From Pyrinomonadaceae bacterium (GTDB lineage Bacteria; Acidobacteriota; Blastocatellia; Pyrinomonadales; Pyrinomonadaceae), in assembly GCA_025054715.1 (NCBI GenBank), contig JANWYH010000008.1:62001-126000 (forward strand): DNA of 64,000 nucleotides, written 5' to 3'. The notes under the pieces were generated by a model. It did not search any database. It had not been told where the DNA came from and saw only the letters and a list, made by a program, of their open reading frames with translations. Shown here one piece after another: positions 48,651-57,775 of the stretch. A program made the translations under genes and the position numbers. Each line of letters starts with the position of its first letter. Positions within the stretch are counted from its first letter, which is position 1.

Positions 48651-50327
48651 TCAAAATTGAAGTGCCTTTCTTTGTCTTAAAAGCTCTCTTGCATGTTTTT
48701 CTGCTGTTTCAGTTATTTTCTCACCTGCTAGCATTCTTGCAATTTCCTTTACTTTTTCTTCTTCGCCTAATTTTCTAACGAAAACTTTTGTTCTTTCAGC
48801 TTCAAAGAGTTTTTCAACTAAAAAATGTGTATCTGCTAGCGACGCGACCTGCGGTTGATGAGTAACACATAGGACTTGATGTTTTTTTGAAAGCTCAAGT
48901 AACTTTCGTCCTACTGCTTCTGCTACTCTGCCTCCGATTCCAATGTCAACCTCATCGAAGACCATCGTTTTGGGGATTTCAGATGTTTTTGCTGTTGTTT
49001 CCAGAACAAGCATCAACCTAGAAGCTTCACCACCAGAAGCTACTTTAGCTAGCGGTTTAGGCACTTCTCCAGGATTTGCAGAGAAATAAAATTCGACCTT
49101 GTCAATTCCCTTTGAAGTTAAATTGCTTTCATCTGCTTGAATGGAAACTTCAAACTTGGCTTTTTCAAGGGCTAACTTTTTCAGGTTTTTTTCCACTTCT
49201 TTCTCAAACTCTTTAGCTGCTTCTTTTCTACGGGAGTGAATCTGCTGTGCTAGAAGAAAGTATTCAGATTGTAAAGCTTCAAGCATTTTTTCTAGCTCTT
49301 CTTGTTGGTATTCAGCAGATTCTAAATTTTCAAGTTTTGCTTCCGATTCTGCTAGGTGTTCCAAGACGTTTTCAATAGTACCACCGTATTTTCGCTTGAG
49401 AGTTGAAATAACAGAAAGTCTAGATTCTATTTCTTCCAACCTTTCTGGAGAAAATTCAAGTGTGCTGCTGAATGACCTGATGAATGCGGCAAGATCTTCA
49501 AAGACAGCCAGGGCGTTTTGTAAGTGTTCTAGATAACTTTTGAATTCAGTTTTGTATTCAGAAAGTTCCGAAACCAAACGGATTACTTTATCCACTTTTG
49601 AAATCGCTGAATCTTCGTTTTCGTAAAGTTGATAGTAGGTTTCTTGGCTTAAAGCAGAAAGCTTTTCTACGTTCAAGAGTCTTTTGCGTTCTTCATAGAG
49701 TGCTTCTTCTTCACCTACTTGAAGATTTGCTTTTTTTATCTCTTCAATCTGGAATCTTAGAAGATCTATCATCTGAAACCTTTGAGCTTCCGAACGACGA
49801 ATTTCATCTAGCTGTCTTGAAACGGAGGATAACTCATCAAAAACTCTTGTTAGCAACGCTCGGGTATTTTTTAAGTTTGCGTATTCGTCGAGTATTTCTA
49901 GGTGGGTCGAAGGATAAAAAAGCGAAATTTGTTCGCCCTGACTATGAATATCAACCAAAAAACGCCCTAAATCTTTCAGAAAGGATTGAGTTACTAGTTT
50001 TTCGTTAACGAAACTTTTGCTTTTTCCTGAGCGTAAGATTTCTCGACGAATCAAAATTTCTTCTTTTAAGTCAAGTCCACTATCTCGGAAAAGTTTGTAG
50101 ATTGAGTCGTTTGGGTCTAAGTAAAATAAACCTTCTATTTTTGCTATTTCAGCGGATTTCTTTATGCTTTCAGGTGAAACTTTGCTTCCTACTAAAGCGC
50201 TTAAAGCATCAACAATTATCGATTTGCCGGAACCGGTTTCGCCCGTTAAGAGATTTAATCCTTCCGAAAATTCTATCTCTATTTCGTCAATTAGTGCAAA
50301 TTGGCTGATTCTAAGCAAAGAAAGCAT
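48651..50327 (-). CDS. DNA repair protein RecN
   Basis: 558 aa, SMC-like. Walker A GETGSGKS at residues 29-36, long coiled coil from about 160 to 380 with a break, and the C-terminal signature ASGGEASRLMLVLE plus Walker B TMVFDEVDIGIGG. Acts early in double-strand break repair. It starts leaderless-like, with TAAGTT 7 nt before the ATG. Confidence 0.96.
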   Translation of the reverse strand: MLSLLRISQFALIDEIEIEFSEGLNLLTGETGSGKSIIVDALSALVGSKVSPESIKKSAEIAKIEGLFYLDPNDSIYKLFRDSGLDLKEEILIRREILRSGKSKSFVNEKLVTQSFLKDLGRFLVDIHSQGEQISLFYPSTHLEILDEYANLKNTRALLTRVFDELSSVSRQLDEIRRSEAQRFQMIDLLRFQIEEIKKANLQVGEEEALYEERKRLLNVEKLSALSQETYYQLYENEDSAISKVDKVIRLVSELSEYKTEFKSYLEHLQNALAVFEDLAAFIRSFSSTLEFSPERLEEIESRLSVISTLKRKYGGTIENVLEHLAESEAKLENLESAEYQQEELEKMLEALQSEYFLLAQQIHSRRKEAAKEFEKEVEKNLKKLALEKAKFEVSIQADESNLTSKGIDKVEFYFSANPGEVPKPLAKVASGGEASRLMLVLETTAKTSEIPKTMVFDEVDIGIGGRVAEAVGRKLLELSKKHQVLCVTHQPQVASLADTHFLVEKLFEAERTKVFVRKLGEEEKVKEIARMLAGEKITETAEKHARELLRQRKALQF

Positions 50328-50372
50328 ATTTATAAACTTACTTTGCAGAGTTAGTAAAATTCAAGCCAAAAC

Positions 50373-50402
50373 AAAAATCCCTCTGATTTAGAGGGACTTT
50401 TG
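50373..50402 (-). terminator. Terminator of the TM2-like gene
   Basis: Minus strand: TCCCTCT, loop AAATC, AGAGGGA, then TTTTTG. Seven perfect base pairs. On the plus strand it also ends in CTTTTG and may work in both directions. Confidence 0.8.
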
Positions 50403-50428
50403 TTTTCTGGAGGATAGAAGTTTTCAGT

Positions 50429-50638
50429 TTATCTTACGGGGTTTTTCTTTGCGTAATTGTATGCGCACCATGCAGAAATCAGATGCACTATCCAACCAAG
50501 TGTTCCAGCAGAGCCTATCCAAGAAAAGCCAGTTAAAATTAACCAGATAATTCCGATGATTAGCCTGCCGTTATAGATTTGCCCGAGACCCGGTATCAGG
50601 AAACTCAAAATGCCGGCAAGAACTGGATCACGCATCAT
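50429..50638 (-). CDS. Small TM2-like membrane protein
   Basis: 69 aa, two membrane helices (about 7-23 and 26-60 with a break). The FLIPGLGQIYNG segment is typical of small TM2/'GlpM-like' proteins found across bacteria; function unknown. Strong ribosome binding site GGAGG. Own terminator. Confidence 0.75.
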   Translation of the reverse strand: MMRDPVLAGILSFLIPGLGQIYNGRLIIGIIWLILTGFSWIGSAGTLGWIVHLISAWCAYNYAKKNPVR

Positions 50639-50705
50639 AGAACCTCCAAAAATAATTTACGACTTAAAACTAGACTTTGTTCCAAAGGTTTATTTGCCTT
50701 AAAAT

Positions 50706-51314
50706 TCACTGCTCTCTCATAGCTTCTTTTGCAAGCTGATTAGCTTCAGCGCTAAGTTGTCTTGCAATTTCCATATGCTTACGGAAGTTTTCCTCTTTGT
50801 CTTTGAAGTCAGATTTTGCCTTTTCTATTATGAATTTGTCTTTTGTGCCGAAGCTATCTCGCAAGAGCACGGCGGCTTGGCGGCGAAATTCAAATGCTTC
50901 AATTTGTTTTTCAAGGCTTGCACGCTTTAGTTCTAGGTATTGTTTATAAGCCTGATTTATATTCATCTTTTCAGCTTTGCTGATTTTCTCGATAGCGCTC
51001 TCGCCAAGCGCCATTCCGTCGTTTATTATGTAAACTAGATCATCAGCAATCCTTCGGACATCCTCGATTTTGTTATCCTTTATCGCTTGTTTTATTTGTT
51101 CGACTTTGCCTTCGTTTTCTTTGTAAAGTTTGCGAATTAGTTTTAGATCTTCATTTGCCTCAGCTACAATTTTTGCTGCTGTTTCGGTCTCGTCTAGAGC
51201 AAAACCTGTTTCATTCGTTTTGCATCCGACGATTAAAATTGTAAGAACGATTATTTTTAGACTGCTAAATAAATGAAAGATTGGGGTTATCTTTTTTGCG
51301 CCAGATAAAAGCAT
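50706..51314 (-). CDS. Coiled-coil lipoprotein at the end of the polyamine-type cassette
   Basis: 202 aa from the ATG at 51314, which overlaps the preceding gene by 50 bp; the longer open frame has no signal sequence. The N-terminus is a lipoprotein signal (SLKIIVLTILIVGC, lipobox IVGC, Cys31). The mature part is almost wholly helical and charged, with coiled-coil character (KRASLEKQIEAFEFRRQAAVLLRD). Probably anchored in the envelope. No family recognised. Start somewhat uncertain. Confidence 0.6.
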   Translation of the reverse strand: MLLSGAKKITPIFHLFSSLKIIVLTILIVGCKTNETGFALDETETAAKIVAEANEDLKLIRKLYKENEGKVEQIKQAIKDNKIEDVRRIADDLVYIINDGMALGESAIEKISKAEKMNINQAYKQYLELKRASLEKQIEAFEFRRQAAVLLRDSFGTKDKFIIEKAKSDFKDKEENFRKHMEIARQLSAEANQLAKEAMREQ

Positions 51315-52314
51315 CGAGTATGTAATGAGAGATTTGCGGAACTGCAAGAAGAGGCACAAGATAAGTTTGAAAACTTCCAACGTTCCAGTTTTCACCGAAG
51401 AGCCAGTCTCGTTCATGCCAGACGTTTCGATGCCAGAGCAGCTCCTCAACGTAAGCCAGTGCCCAGAGCGTAGCCAGAAAAACGATCCAATTTGAAGTGA
51501 GAAAGCGATAAACGCTATTGGTCTTATCTCTTCTTGACTTAGCATAAAAATATACTATCGCAAAGTAGGGAATGCCGTGAATCAAAACATTTGTAACCGT
51601 GAAAGCATAATCAGAGTTTAAGGCGACTATACCTACATACCAGCATGTAGCAGTTGTCAAAACTATTATGTCCTTTCCGATATTTACAAATCTTTTTGTG
51701 ATGTATAAATAGACAGACTTAGAAAAGTAAATTAAAAGCGAAAGAATGTAAAAAGGAAACAGTATGTAGTCAAAGATAGATGGAAGTGCAAAGAAGTCAT
51801 TTTCAACGAACCACTGAAAATTTCTAGGGAGATTTGACATCCAGAAAACTAACGGATAGATGGTTGCTAGATAGACAGCCGAAGCATCAATTAAAAAGCC
51901 TATTCTGTCTGATTCTCCTAGTTTTCGTCTATACAGCATTACCCAACCGTATTGTTGACGAACAAAGTGAAAAATGGCAATCAGGGCTAAGATACGCCAA
52001 AAGAGGATTTCGCTTTCGGAGTAAATGGCAACGCCAATTATGTATCCAGCTATCGGGACGCCTAGATAAAGCAAGAGTCTGCGTTTTAGTTCTTCCGTAT
52101 CAAAATAGACCCTGAAGGAAGTTGCCCAGACATGAGCGACGTCAACTAGTAAGACGGTAGAGATCCATGCCCAGTCAGGAGTTTCTGCGTTAAGTACTCC
52201 TACTTTCCAGCCAACTGCTAGAAGCAAAAACGAAAGCAAGGCACTACCCAAAAAAACTGACAGATCAATCGAAGGTGAAAAAAGCCATAAGCTTTGATTT
52301 CTTATTGCCATCAT
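51265..52314 (-). CDS. Histidine-rich multi-pass membrane protein
   Basis: 349 aa from the ATG at 52314 (ATGA overlap with the oxidase stop). About nine hydrophobic segments. Conserved-looking His positions lie at membrane edges: VDVAHVWATSF, IFHFVRQQYGW, VLIHGIPYF, HRNVWHERDW and QISHYILDAFIW. Such spacing resembles membrane metalloenzymes (desaturase/hydroxylase or carotenoid-cleavage types), but I cannot assign a family. Its place downstream of a flavin oxidase and an aminopropyltransferase suggests a modifying enzyme or transporter. Confidence 0.65.
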   Translation of the reverse strand: MMAIRNQSLWLFSPSIDLSVFLGSALLSFLLLAVGWKVGVLNAETPDWAWISTVLLVDVAHVWATSFRVYFDTEELKRRLLLYLGVPIAGYIIGVAIYSESEILFWRILALIAIFHFVRQQYGWVMLYRRKLGESDRIGFLIDASAVYLATIYPLVFWMSNLPRNFQWFVENDFFALPSIFDYILFPFYILSLLIYFSKSVYLYITKRFVNIGKDIIVLTTATCWYVGIVALNSDYAFTVTNVLIHGIPYFAIVYFYAKSRRDKTNSVYRFLTSNWIVFLATLWALAYVEELLWHRNVWHERDWLFGENWNVGSFQTYLVPLLAVPQISHYILDAFIWRKKDNPNLSFI

Positions 52315-53921
52315 CTTCGCAAATCCGACCAAATCTCTTCGGCAGCTCTAGTTCCGTGATAAAATGCTTCTTCAAAAAGAGCTACACCACTTAAATCCGT
52401 ATTTGCAAAGTGTATGCCTCTATAAGGCTTTTTAGCTTTTTTCAAGGCTTCAGATCGAACAAATCCTACACGAGGTGAGATCATAGCGTGTCCCCAACGC
52501 ATTATATCAATTCTTTCTACCAGTGAATAAATATCTCGGTGCGCTCGCCACAGGTCTGTCAGAATTATGTCGGTTAATTCTTTCCAGCTAAGAGAAAAAA
52601 GCTTTGCTCTGCCGTCTTTTTCAGCACACATCGGGTAGTAATAGGTAAAAACGGTTGCGCCGTAGTCAATTCCGCTTTGATGAGTTGCACAGACATAGCC
52701 GAGAGATGGGCTTTCGTAAATGACATTGTCCCAAGACAGTGGAAAGTCCCGATTAAATCTAGGTTTAGGTCTGTCTTTCAAAAATAGATTTGCCACAAAC
52801 CATGCATTATGTTCGAATTCTTTTAGATAAGAGGGCATGTTTTCTTTGAAATCTCTAATTATGTGTTTTGCGGTAAAAATAGGCGCAGAAAAGATGACCT
52901 TCTGAGCTTCTACGAGTCTATATTTCTTATCTGATATGTCAAGATATACGACTTCTATCGAGTCTTCTTTTGGTATAATTTCGCAAACTAAACTTTTGAG
53001 CTTTACGTTTTCCTTGACTTTACTATAAAAGTGCTTAACGAAGCGACCATTGCCTTCGGGGAAAGTAATAAAGGGTTGAGATTCTTCACCGCTTTTTCTA
53101 ACGCGTGAACAGAAGTAAAAAAGTCCAGCCCATGCTGAAGTTTCATGTAGTTTCAATCCGTAGTCATCTCGGCAAGCGTAATCACAATACCAGAAAAGCC
53201 TTTCTGAAGAAAATCCCTTTTGTCTTAGCCAGTCTTCAAAAGAGATTTTGTCAAGTTCATTTACGAAAGCATCTTCGGAGCAGTTTGCTACGGGAAGCGT
53301 AAACGCTCTTTTTGCTGATGAGTCACGCCAGTCAATCCAGAAGTCTATCTCTTTTTGGAAGTTTTCCAGGTCTATTTTGTCTTGGTCGTTTTCTCCAACA
53401 TGAAGATATAGCCCTTCATACCATCTTCCTTTGTAAAAAACTCTTTCTTCTGGTTGTCGGCATAAGAATTCCTCTTTAATTATAACTTCGCCTTCGTCAG
53501 TTCTCCCCTCGATTAGATTCATCTCATCAAGAAGTGTTATCAAGAGGCTATTTTCCTTGAATGGCACCGGCAGATAATGGGCACCCCAAGGGTAGCCGGT
53601 TAATTCATTTTCACCGCTTTGTGATGTTCCACCGATTTTAGGTTCGAGTTCCAAGAGAATGAAGTCATTAAAACCGTCTCTTTTTAGTTTCCATGCGGCG
53701 CTGAGTCCTGATACACCGCCACCTACGATTACCACAGTTTTTCTTTCGCGATTATTGTTTGAGACCTCAAACAAAGGGTTTGATAAAATCTTATGCCCAT
53801 TTAATACATCAGCACCTACGATTTCGCCTGCAATGTTTTCAATCTTGCTTCTATTGTCGCAAGCCATTAAAAACGGCAAGCCAAGAAAAGCTTTCAGAAT
53901 TTCTCGGCGTGTCCACATCAT
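52311..53921 (-). CDS. Tat-exported flavin amine oxidase-like lipoprotein
   Basis: 536 aa. A Tat signal with TRREILKAFLGLPFLMAC, twin Arg at 5-6 and lipobox Cys at 21, so it is folded with FAD in the cytoplasm and then anchored outside. The FAD-binding VVIVGGGVSGLSAAWKL is at residues 63-79, followed by LLELEPKIGGTSQS. The body follows the monoamine/polyamine oxidase and phytoene-desaturase superfamily. Together with the adjacent aminopropyltransferase, polyamine oxidation is a reasonable guess. ATGA-type overlaps on both sides. Confidence 0.8.
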   Translation of the reverse strand: MMWTRREILKAFLGLPFLMACDNRSKIENIAGEIVGADVLNGHKILSNPLFEVSNNNRERKTVVIVGGGVSGLSAAWKLKRDGFNDFILLELEPKIGGTSQSGENELTGYPWGAHYLPVPFKENSLLITLLDEMNLIEGRTDEGEVIIKEEFLCRQPEERVFYKGRWYEGLYLHVGENDQDKIDLENFQKEIDFWIDWRDSSAKRAFTLPVANCSEDAFVNELDKISFEDWLRQKGFSSERLFWYCDYACRDDYGLKLHETSAWAGLFYFCSRVRKSGEESQPFITFPEGNGRFVKHFYSKVKENVKLKSLVCEIIPKEDSIEVVYLDISDKKYRLVEAQKVIFSAPIFTAKHIIRDFKENMPSYLKEFEHNAWFVANLFLKDRPKPRFNRDFPLSWDNVIYESPSLGYVCATHQSGIDYGATVFTYYYPMCAEKDGRAKLFSLSWKELTDIILTDLWRAHRDIYSLVERIDIMRWGHAMISPRVGFVRSEALKKAKKPYRGIHFANTDLSGVALFEEAFYHGTRAAEEIWSDLRR

Positions 53922-55453
53922 TGATGTTCAAATCTTTGCCATTCGTCTTCGTAATATCTAACAAGAATTTGGTTGTTGAGGCGATTAATTTCAATTTCTT
54001 CTTCTGGCTCAGATGTGTCGTTAGAAAACTGAAACATAGTTTTTAAGGTCTCTTCGTTGAGGAATCTAAGAGCAGTTGGAGCTTTAAGTTTTGTGGGAAT
54101 TTCAAAGGGTTCTGATTTGACAAGTGCGTAGCCCCAGACTCCAAAGCTTGGTACTGTTACGTTGAAAGGCTCAACAAAGAACCCTGAAGATTGTAGGGTT
54201 TTTACTATGCACCAAAAGGATTTTCTAGATATTAATGGCGATGTACATTGGATAATGGCCGTAGCATCAGGTTTTAGTTTAGATTTCAGAAGCTTGTAAA
54301 ATCGAGTTGTGTAAAGTTTTCCCAAAGCAAAATTATTTGGGTCAGGAAAATCAACAATAGCAATATCAAAGGGTTCTTCTTCGGTTTCGGAAAGCCAAAC
54401 AAAAGCATCTTGATTTATCACTTGAACTCTACTGTCACTCATTGAATTTTCGTTAAGCATTTTCAAAGCTGGAAAGTGGGTTGCCAGATGAGTCATTACT
54501 GGGTCAAGATCAACCAAAATTACAGATTTAACCGGATATTTCAGCACCTCTCTTAATGCCAATCCGTCGCCGCCACCGAGTATTAAAATTCTTTGCGGGT
54601 TGCCGTTATGAGCCGCAAAGGCAGGATGGACTAAAGCTTCGTGATAACGGTATTCGTCGAAAGAATGAAATTGCAAGTTGCCGTTCAGGTAAAGCGCGTA
54701 GCCGGCTTTACCTTTGGTTATGACAATTCTTTGATAAGGAGAACTTTTTGCGAATATTATGTTATCTGCATAAAGAGCGTCTTCAGCAAGTGCCGTTAGA
54801 GAGTCAGCCTTGATGAATCCAGTAAGTAGCACTAAGACGACTGCAAAACCCTTAATTCTTAGGATCGTTAGGTCTTTCGGCTTTATCAAGTGTTCCAGAA
54901 GCCAAGTTCCCCAAAGACCAACTGCAGCATTCATCATTCCAAAAAAGAGAGATGTTCGGTTAAGACCCATGTAAGGGACTAAAAAGATCGGAAATAAAAC
55001 GGAAGCCACAAGCGCACCAACATAATCAAGCGCAAGAACACGAGCGACTAGCTTTTTGAAATCCAATTCGTTCTTCAAAATGCGCATCAAAAGGGGTATT
55101 TCCAAACCTACCAGAACGCCAATTAAAAAGACGAGCGGATAAAAGATTAAGTTAAAGTAGGAAAGATGAGCGAACACAAGAAAAAGTAAAGGAGCAGAAA
55201 ATCCACCCGCAATCGCTACTGCAAGCTCTATTTCGATGAATCGCTTTGCAAGATTATCTTCTAAAAAGCCCGAAAGCCAAGAGCCTACCCCCATTGCAGA
55301 AAGATAAATTCCTATAACCAAAGAAAATTGAGTGATTGAATCTCCTAAAACGTAGCTAGATACAGTAGCAGCTAATAATTCGTAGATTAAGCCACAAGTA
55401 GCGATGATTGCAACGTTTAGAAAGAGCAATGGAATGAAGTTTTTTTTCATCAC
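53918..55453 (-). CDS. Membrane-fused spermidine synthase-like aminopropyltransferase
   Basis: 511 aa. Residues 1-~205 carry about seven membrane helices; the C-terminal half is a Rossmann methyltransferase-fold spermidine-synthase domain with LILGGGDGLALREVLKYP, an acidic VDLDP strand end, and IVDFPDPNNFALGKLYT, the putrescine-binding loop of the family. Such fusions occur with DUF350 and AdoMet decarboxylase genes in many bacteria. It probably transfers aminopropyl groups at the membrane, but the acceptor is unknown. ATGA overlap with DUF350. Confidence 0.85.
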   Translation of the reverse strand: MMKKNFIPLLFLNVAIIATCGLIYELLAATVSSYVLGDSITQFSLVIGIYLSAMGVGSWLSGFLEDNLAKRFIEIELAVAIAGGFSAPLLFLVFAHLSYFNLIFYPLVFLIGVLVGLEIPLLMRILKNELDFKKLVARVLALDYVGALVASVLFPIFLVPYMGLNRTSLFFGMMNAAVGLWGTWLLEHLIKPKDLTILRIKGFAVVLVLLTGFIKADSLTALAEDALYADNIIFAKSSPYQRIVITKGKAGYALYLNGNLQFHSFDEYRYHEALVHPAFAAHNGNPQRILILGGGDGLALREVLKYPVKSVILVDLDPVMTHLATHFPALKMLNENSMSDSRVQVINQDAFVWLSETEEEPFDIAIVDFPDPNNFALGKLYTTRFYKLLKSKLKPDATAIIQCTSPLISRKSFWCIVKTLQSSGFFVEPFNVTVPSFGVWGYALVKSEPFEIPTKLKAPTALRFLNEETLKTMFQFSNDTSEPEEEIEINRLNNQILVRYYEDEWQRFEHQ

Positions 55454-55683
55454 CCACTGATTGCAGCAGCGATTATTATTGCAATCCCAAGAATCAAGGC
55501 AGATATTAAGATTCCAACGGCTATGTTTTGATCATCTTCTATTTCTTTGCGGATTGAAAAAGGCGTGACTTTTTCAATTACAAAAAATGCAATGCCAAAA
55601 ATAACTAGTCCAAGAATTACGAAAACGGTCGTTGTTATCAAAACTTCGATGAGTTGATCAAGTTTTACAACGAAAGCAAGCAT
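55450..55683 (-). CDS. DUF350 family membrane protein
   Basis: 77 aa, half the length of the usual two-repeat DUF350 (~130 aa). Two membrane helices (about 18-36 and 55-75) around the signature VTPFSIRKEIEDDQNIAVGI, which matches the family core. Function unknown; frequently linked to spermidine synthase, AdoMet decarboxylase and DUF4178. Ribosome binding site GGAGG lies inside the preceding small gene. Confidence 0.9.
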   Translation of the reverse strand: MLAFVVKLDQLIEVLITTTVFVILGLVIFGIAFFVIEKVTPFSIRKEIEDDQNIAVGILISALILGIAIIIAAAISG

Positions 55684-55685
55684 CT

Positions 55686-55832
55686 TTATTTTCCTCCGCG
55701 ATAACTTGTAATAAACGGAAAACCTAATCTTGAGCGACTACTTGAGCTGAAGATTTCCCAGCCAAGCCAGGTAGCCGCAGCGTAGCTTAGTAAAACGAAA
55801 AATACGAACACTAGGAAAAGAGTTCTCATCAT
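55686..55832 (-). CDS. Small single-pass membrane protein (47-48 aa)
   Basis: 48 codons from ATGATG at 55832/55829. One N-terminal membrane helix (residues 2-22, LFLVFVFFVLLSYAAATWLGW), then a Ser/Arg-rich tail ending SYRGGK. It fits between its neighbours with gaps of 3 and 2 nt, keeps the cassette's strand and packing, and carries the ribosome binding site of DUF350 within its last codons. Not recognised as a named family. Too short for usual gene-finding limits; the evidence for being real is spacing, membrane topology and absence of stop codons. Confidence 0.65.
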   Translation of the reverse strand: MMRTLFLVFVFFVLLSYAAATWLGWEIFSSSSRSRLGFPFITSYRGGK

Positions 55833-55835
55833 AAT

Positions 55836-57773
55836 TCAATTTTGATTAACCCAAGCCGGCGGAAACATACTTTGACTCCACCGCCTACTTTCAAAAGAAA
55901 ATTTACGCACCAATGTTATAAAGGGCACGATGGCCAAAATTATAAACGCGCAGATGAAGTTATAGCATTTTAAGACATTTTGCTCAACTTTAAGGTGAAC
56001 CGGTATAGGTTTTGAACCGATGTCACCAGTAGCCTCGACGCGAAGCATATAGGTCCCAGCTGGCAGTGACGAAAGCACCGCTTCGTTTGTATTGCCGCCT
56101 TCAGACCAGCTTTCACCATCTTCCACACCATAGTAGTATTCTATCGGAATAGTTACAGATTCAACTTCCTCGTTCGCACTATTGACAAGATCAACATCTA
56201 GTTCAATCCATGAATTATCGACTGGCGCCTGAGCGGTTATGACTATGTTTCTATTAGCCTCAATGTTGAAGGGCTTGCTAAAAACAACTTGAGATGAGGA
56301 ACTTGTCAAGCTAAAAGGTCTTAAAGTCACAGTTTCCGAGAACACTACTTTTGAAGATCCCGTTAGAGGAATCATCAATAGCGAAATTAGGATGAGAATT
56401 GCAAGAGATGCCAGTCCCCATTTGATGTAAAAATCGCCAGTAAATGGCTGATTTGGAGCAACATTCGCAGGCTTTGGTAAATCCTTAACACCAAAAGCTT
56501 TTTCTACTTCTGAAACCCTTAGATAGTGCCCAAGTGACCAATTGATTTCTTTCTGAGTAAGCTCGCAAGAAAGTGAAAATGGCGGCGCTACGTAGTCAAT
56601 TGCTCTTACCTTCTCTCCTTGCTCAACACGCCAATAAAACTCACCTCTTACGTATTCGACCTTTGCTTCTGCATCTTGGAAAATCTTAAATATCTTCCCA
56701 CGGTAGACTATTTCCCTATCACTTCTTTTGAAAATCTCAGCTGGATTAGCTGGCTCAACAAAATTCCAGTGATTATCGCTGTGAACAAGCCACCGAAAGC
56801 CGATTTTTGGATTATAGAGAAGGTATTCATGCCAGTAGTAGGTTTCGCCATGGATGGTTACGCTTCTTACCGTAGAGCCAATGATTTTCATGGGTTGATT
56901 GGAAGTGAGGTTTCCAAAAGAAGCTGTCATTCCAAGCTCTAGTGCAAAATTTACTTTTTTGGGCTTTTTTAGAGATTTTAGCCACGTGAGTTTCCCTTGG
57001 TTTACATCAAGGAGCGAATCACAATATGGGCAAGCAAACCGCTCGGTTTTATCAGGAGCTTGCAGACTTAAGGGTGCACCGCAGTTTGGACAGTTTAGGC
57101 TTACAGCGGATACTACTTTTATGTCTCGTTTAACAGGACTTAAATTTTCCCAGCCTAGGTCTTTTAAAGTAACTTCTTCACCTAAAAAAAGGACTGGTGG
57201 GTTGGTTTCATAGTCTAATGTAGCAAACACGCCTTCTGTCGCTTGTAAATCTGCAAAAAGCTTTTTTTGTTCTGGTTCGAATTTATAAGGAATTTCGCCT
57301 TCTGCAGCAATTGCCGTTGCTGTGCCTTTTTCGTTTACAACTAAAGACAAGATGCCTTTTTTTGGAAGGTTTATTTCGATTCGCTCACCCGGATAGAGAC
57401 TATCAAAATTCGGTAATCCTGCTTTCACAGGTTGATGGAAAGTTAGATAAAATCGCCCCTGAGCTTCTGCTAACCAACCAACCCAGCCATTTGAAAAGGT
57501 GGCATACCATTCGTCCCAAACACCGCCTAGTTCGTGGCGATGTTGAACTCTGCCTGTTATTTCAAATCTGTGACCGCGCCAGTTGCCTTTTAAGCCTAAT
57601 CGAAGAGGCGATTCAGATTGGATAATTTCAGCCACCTTTCCAAGGTCTTCGAGTCCTCGATCGGTTCTTGCAACAGCAGAACGACAATGAGGACAGATTA
57701 TGACTAGGGTTGAACCGGCCTTGAACTCTAAAGTTCCTGCACAAGAAGGGCATCTAGATACTAGAACACTCAT
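55836..57773 (-). CDS. DUF4178 zinc-ribbon membrane protein
   Basis: 645 aa. Two zinc ribbons (Cys 8, 11, 27 and 30; and a second C-x2-C pair set near 225-250). DUF4178 beta domains follow each: the first contains FEITGRVQHRHELGGVWDEWYATFSNGWVGWLAEAQGRFYLTF, the second YYWHEYLLYNPKIGFRWLVHSDNHWNF. A membrane helix near 460-478 and another near the C-terminus (IICAFIILAIVPFITLV-like) flank a beta-sandwich. Likely faces the cytoplasm with its zinc ribbons. It starts 2 nt after speD. Confidence 0.9.
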   Translation of the reverse strand: MSVLVSRCPSCAGTLEFKAGSTLVIICPHCRSAVARTDRGLEDLGKVAEIIQSESPLRLGLKGNWRGHRFEITGRVQHRHELGGVWDEWYATFSNGWVGWLAEAQGRFYLTFHQPVKAGLPNFDSLYPGERIEINLPKKGILSLVVNEKGTATAIAAEGEIPYKFEPEQKKLFADLQATEGVFATLDYETNPPVLFLGEEVTLKDLGWENLSPVKRDIKVVSAVSLNCPNCGAPLSLQAPDKTERFACPYCDSLLDVNQGKLTWLKSLKKPKKVNFALELGMTASFGNLTSNQPMKIIGSTVRSVTIHGETYYWHEYLLYNPKIGFRWLVHSDNHWNFVEPANPAEIFKRSDREIVYRGKIFKIFQDAEAKVEYVRGEFYWRVEQGEKVRAIDYVAPPFSLSCELTQKEINWSLGHYLRVSEVEKAFGVKDLPKPANVAPNQPFTGDFYIKWGLASLAILILISLLMIPLTGSSKVVFSETVTLRPFSLTSSSSQVVFSKPFNIEANRNIVITAQAPVDNSWIELDVDLVNSANEEVESVTIPIEYYYGVEDGESWSEGGNTNEAVLSSLPAGTYMLRVEATGDIGSKPIPVHLKVEQNVLKCYNFICAFIILAIVPFITLVRKFSFESRRWSQSMFPPAWVNQN

Positions 57774-57775
57774 AA

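Noticed and set aside
49598-50008. A 136-aa plus-strand frame inside recN
   Set aside because: Antisense shadow of the RecN coiled coil; no ribosome binding site.
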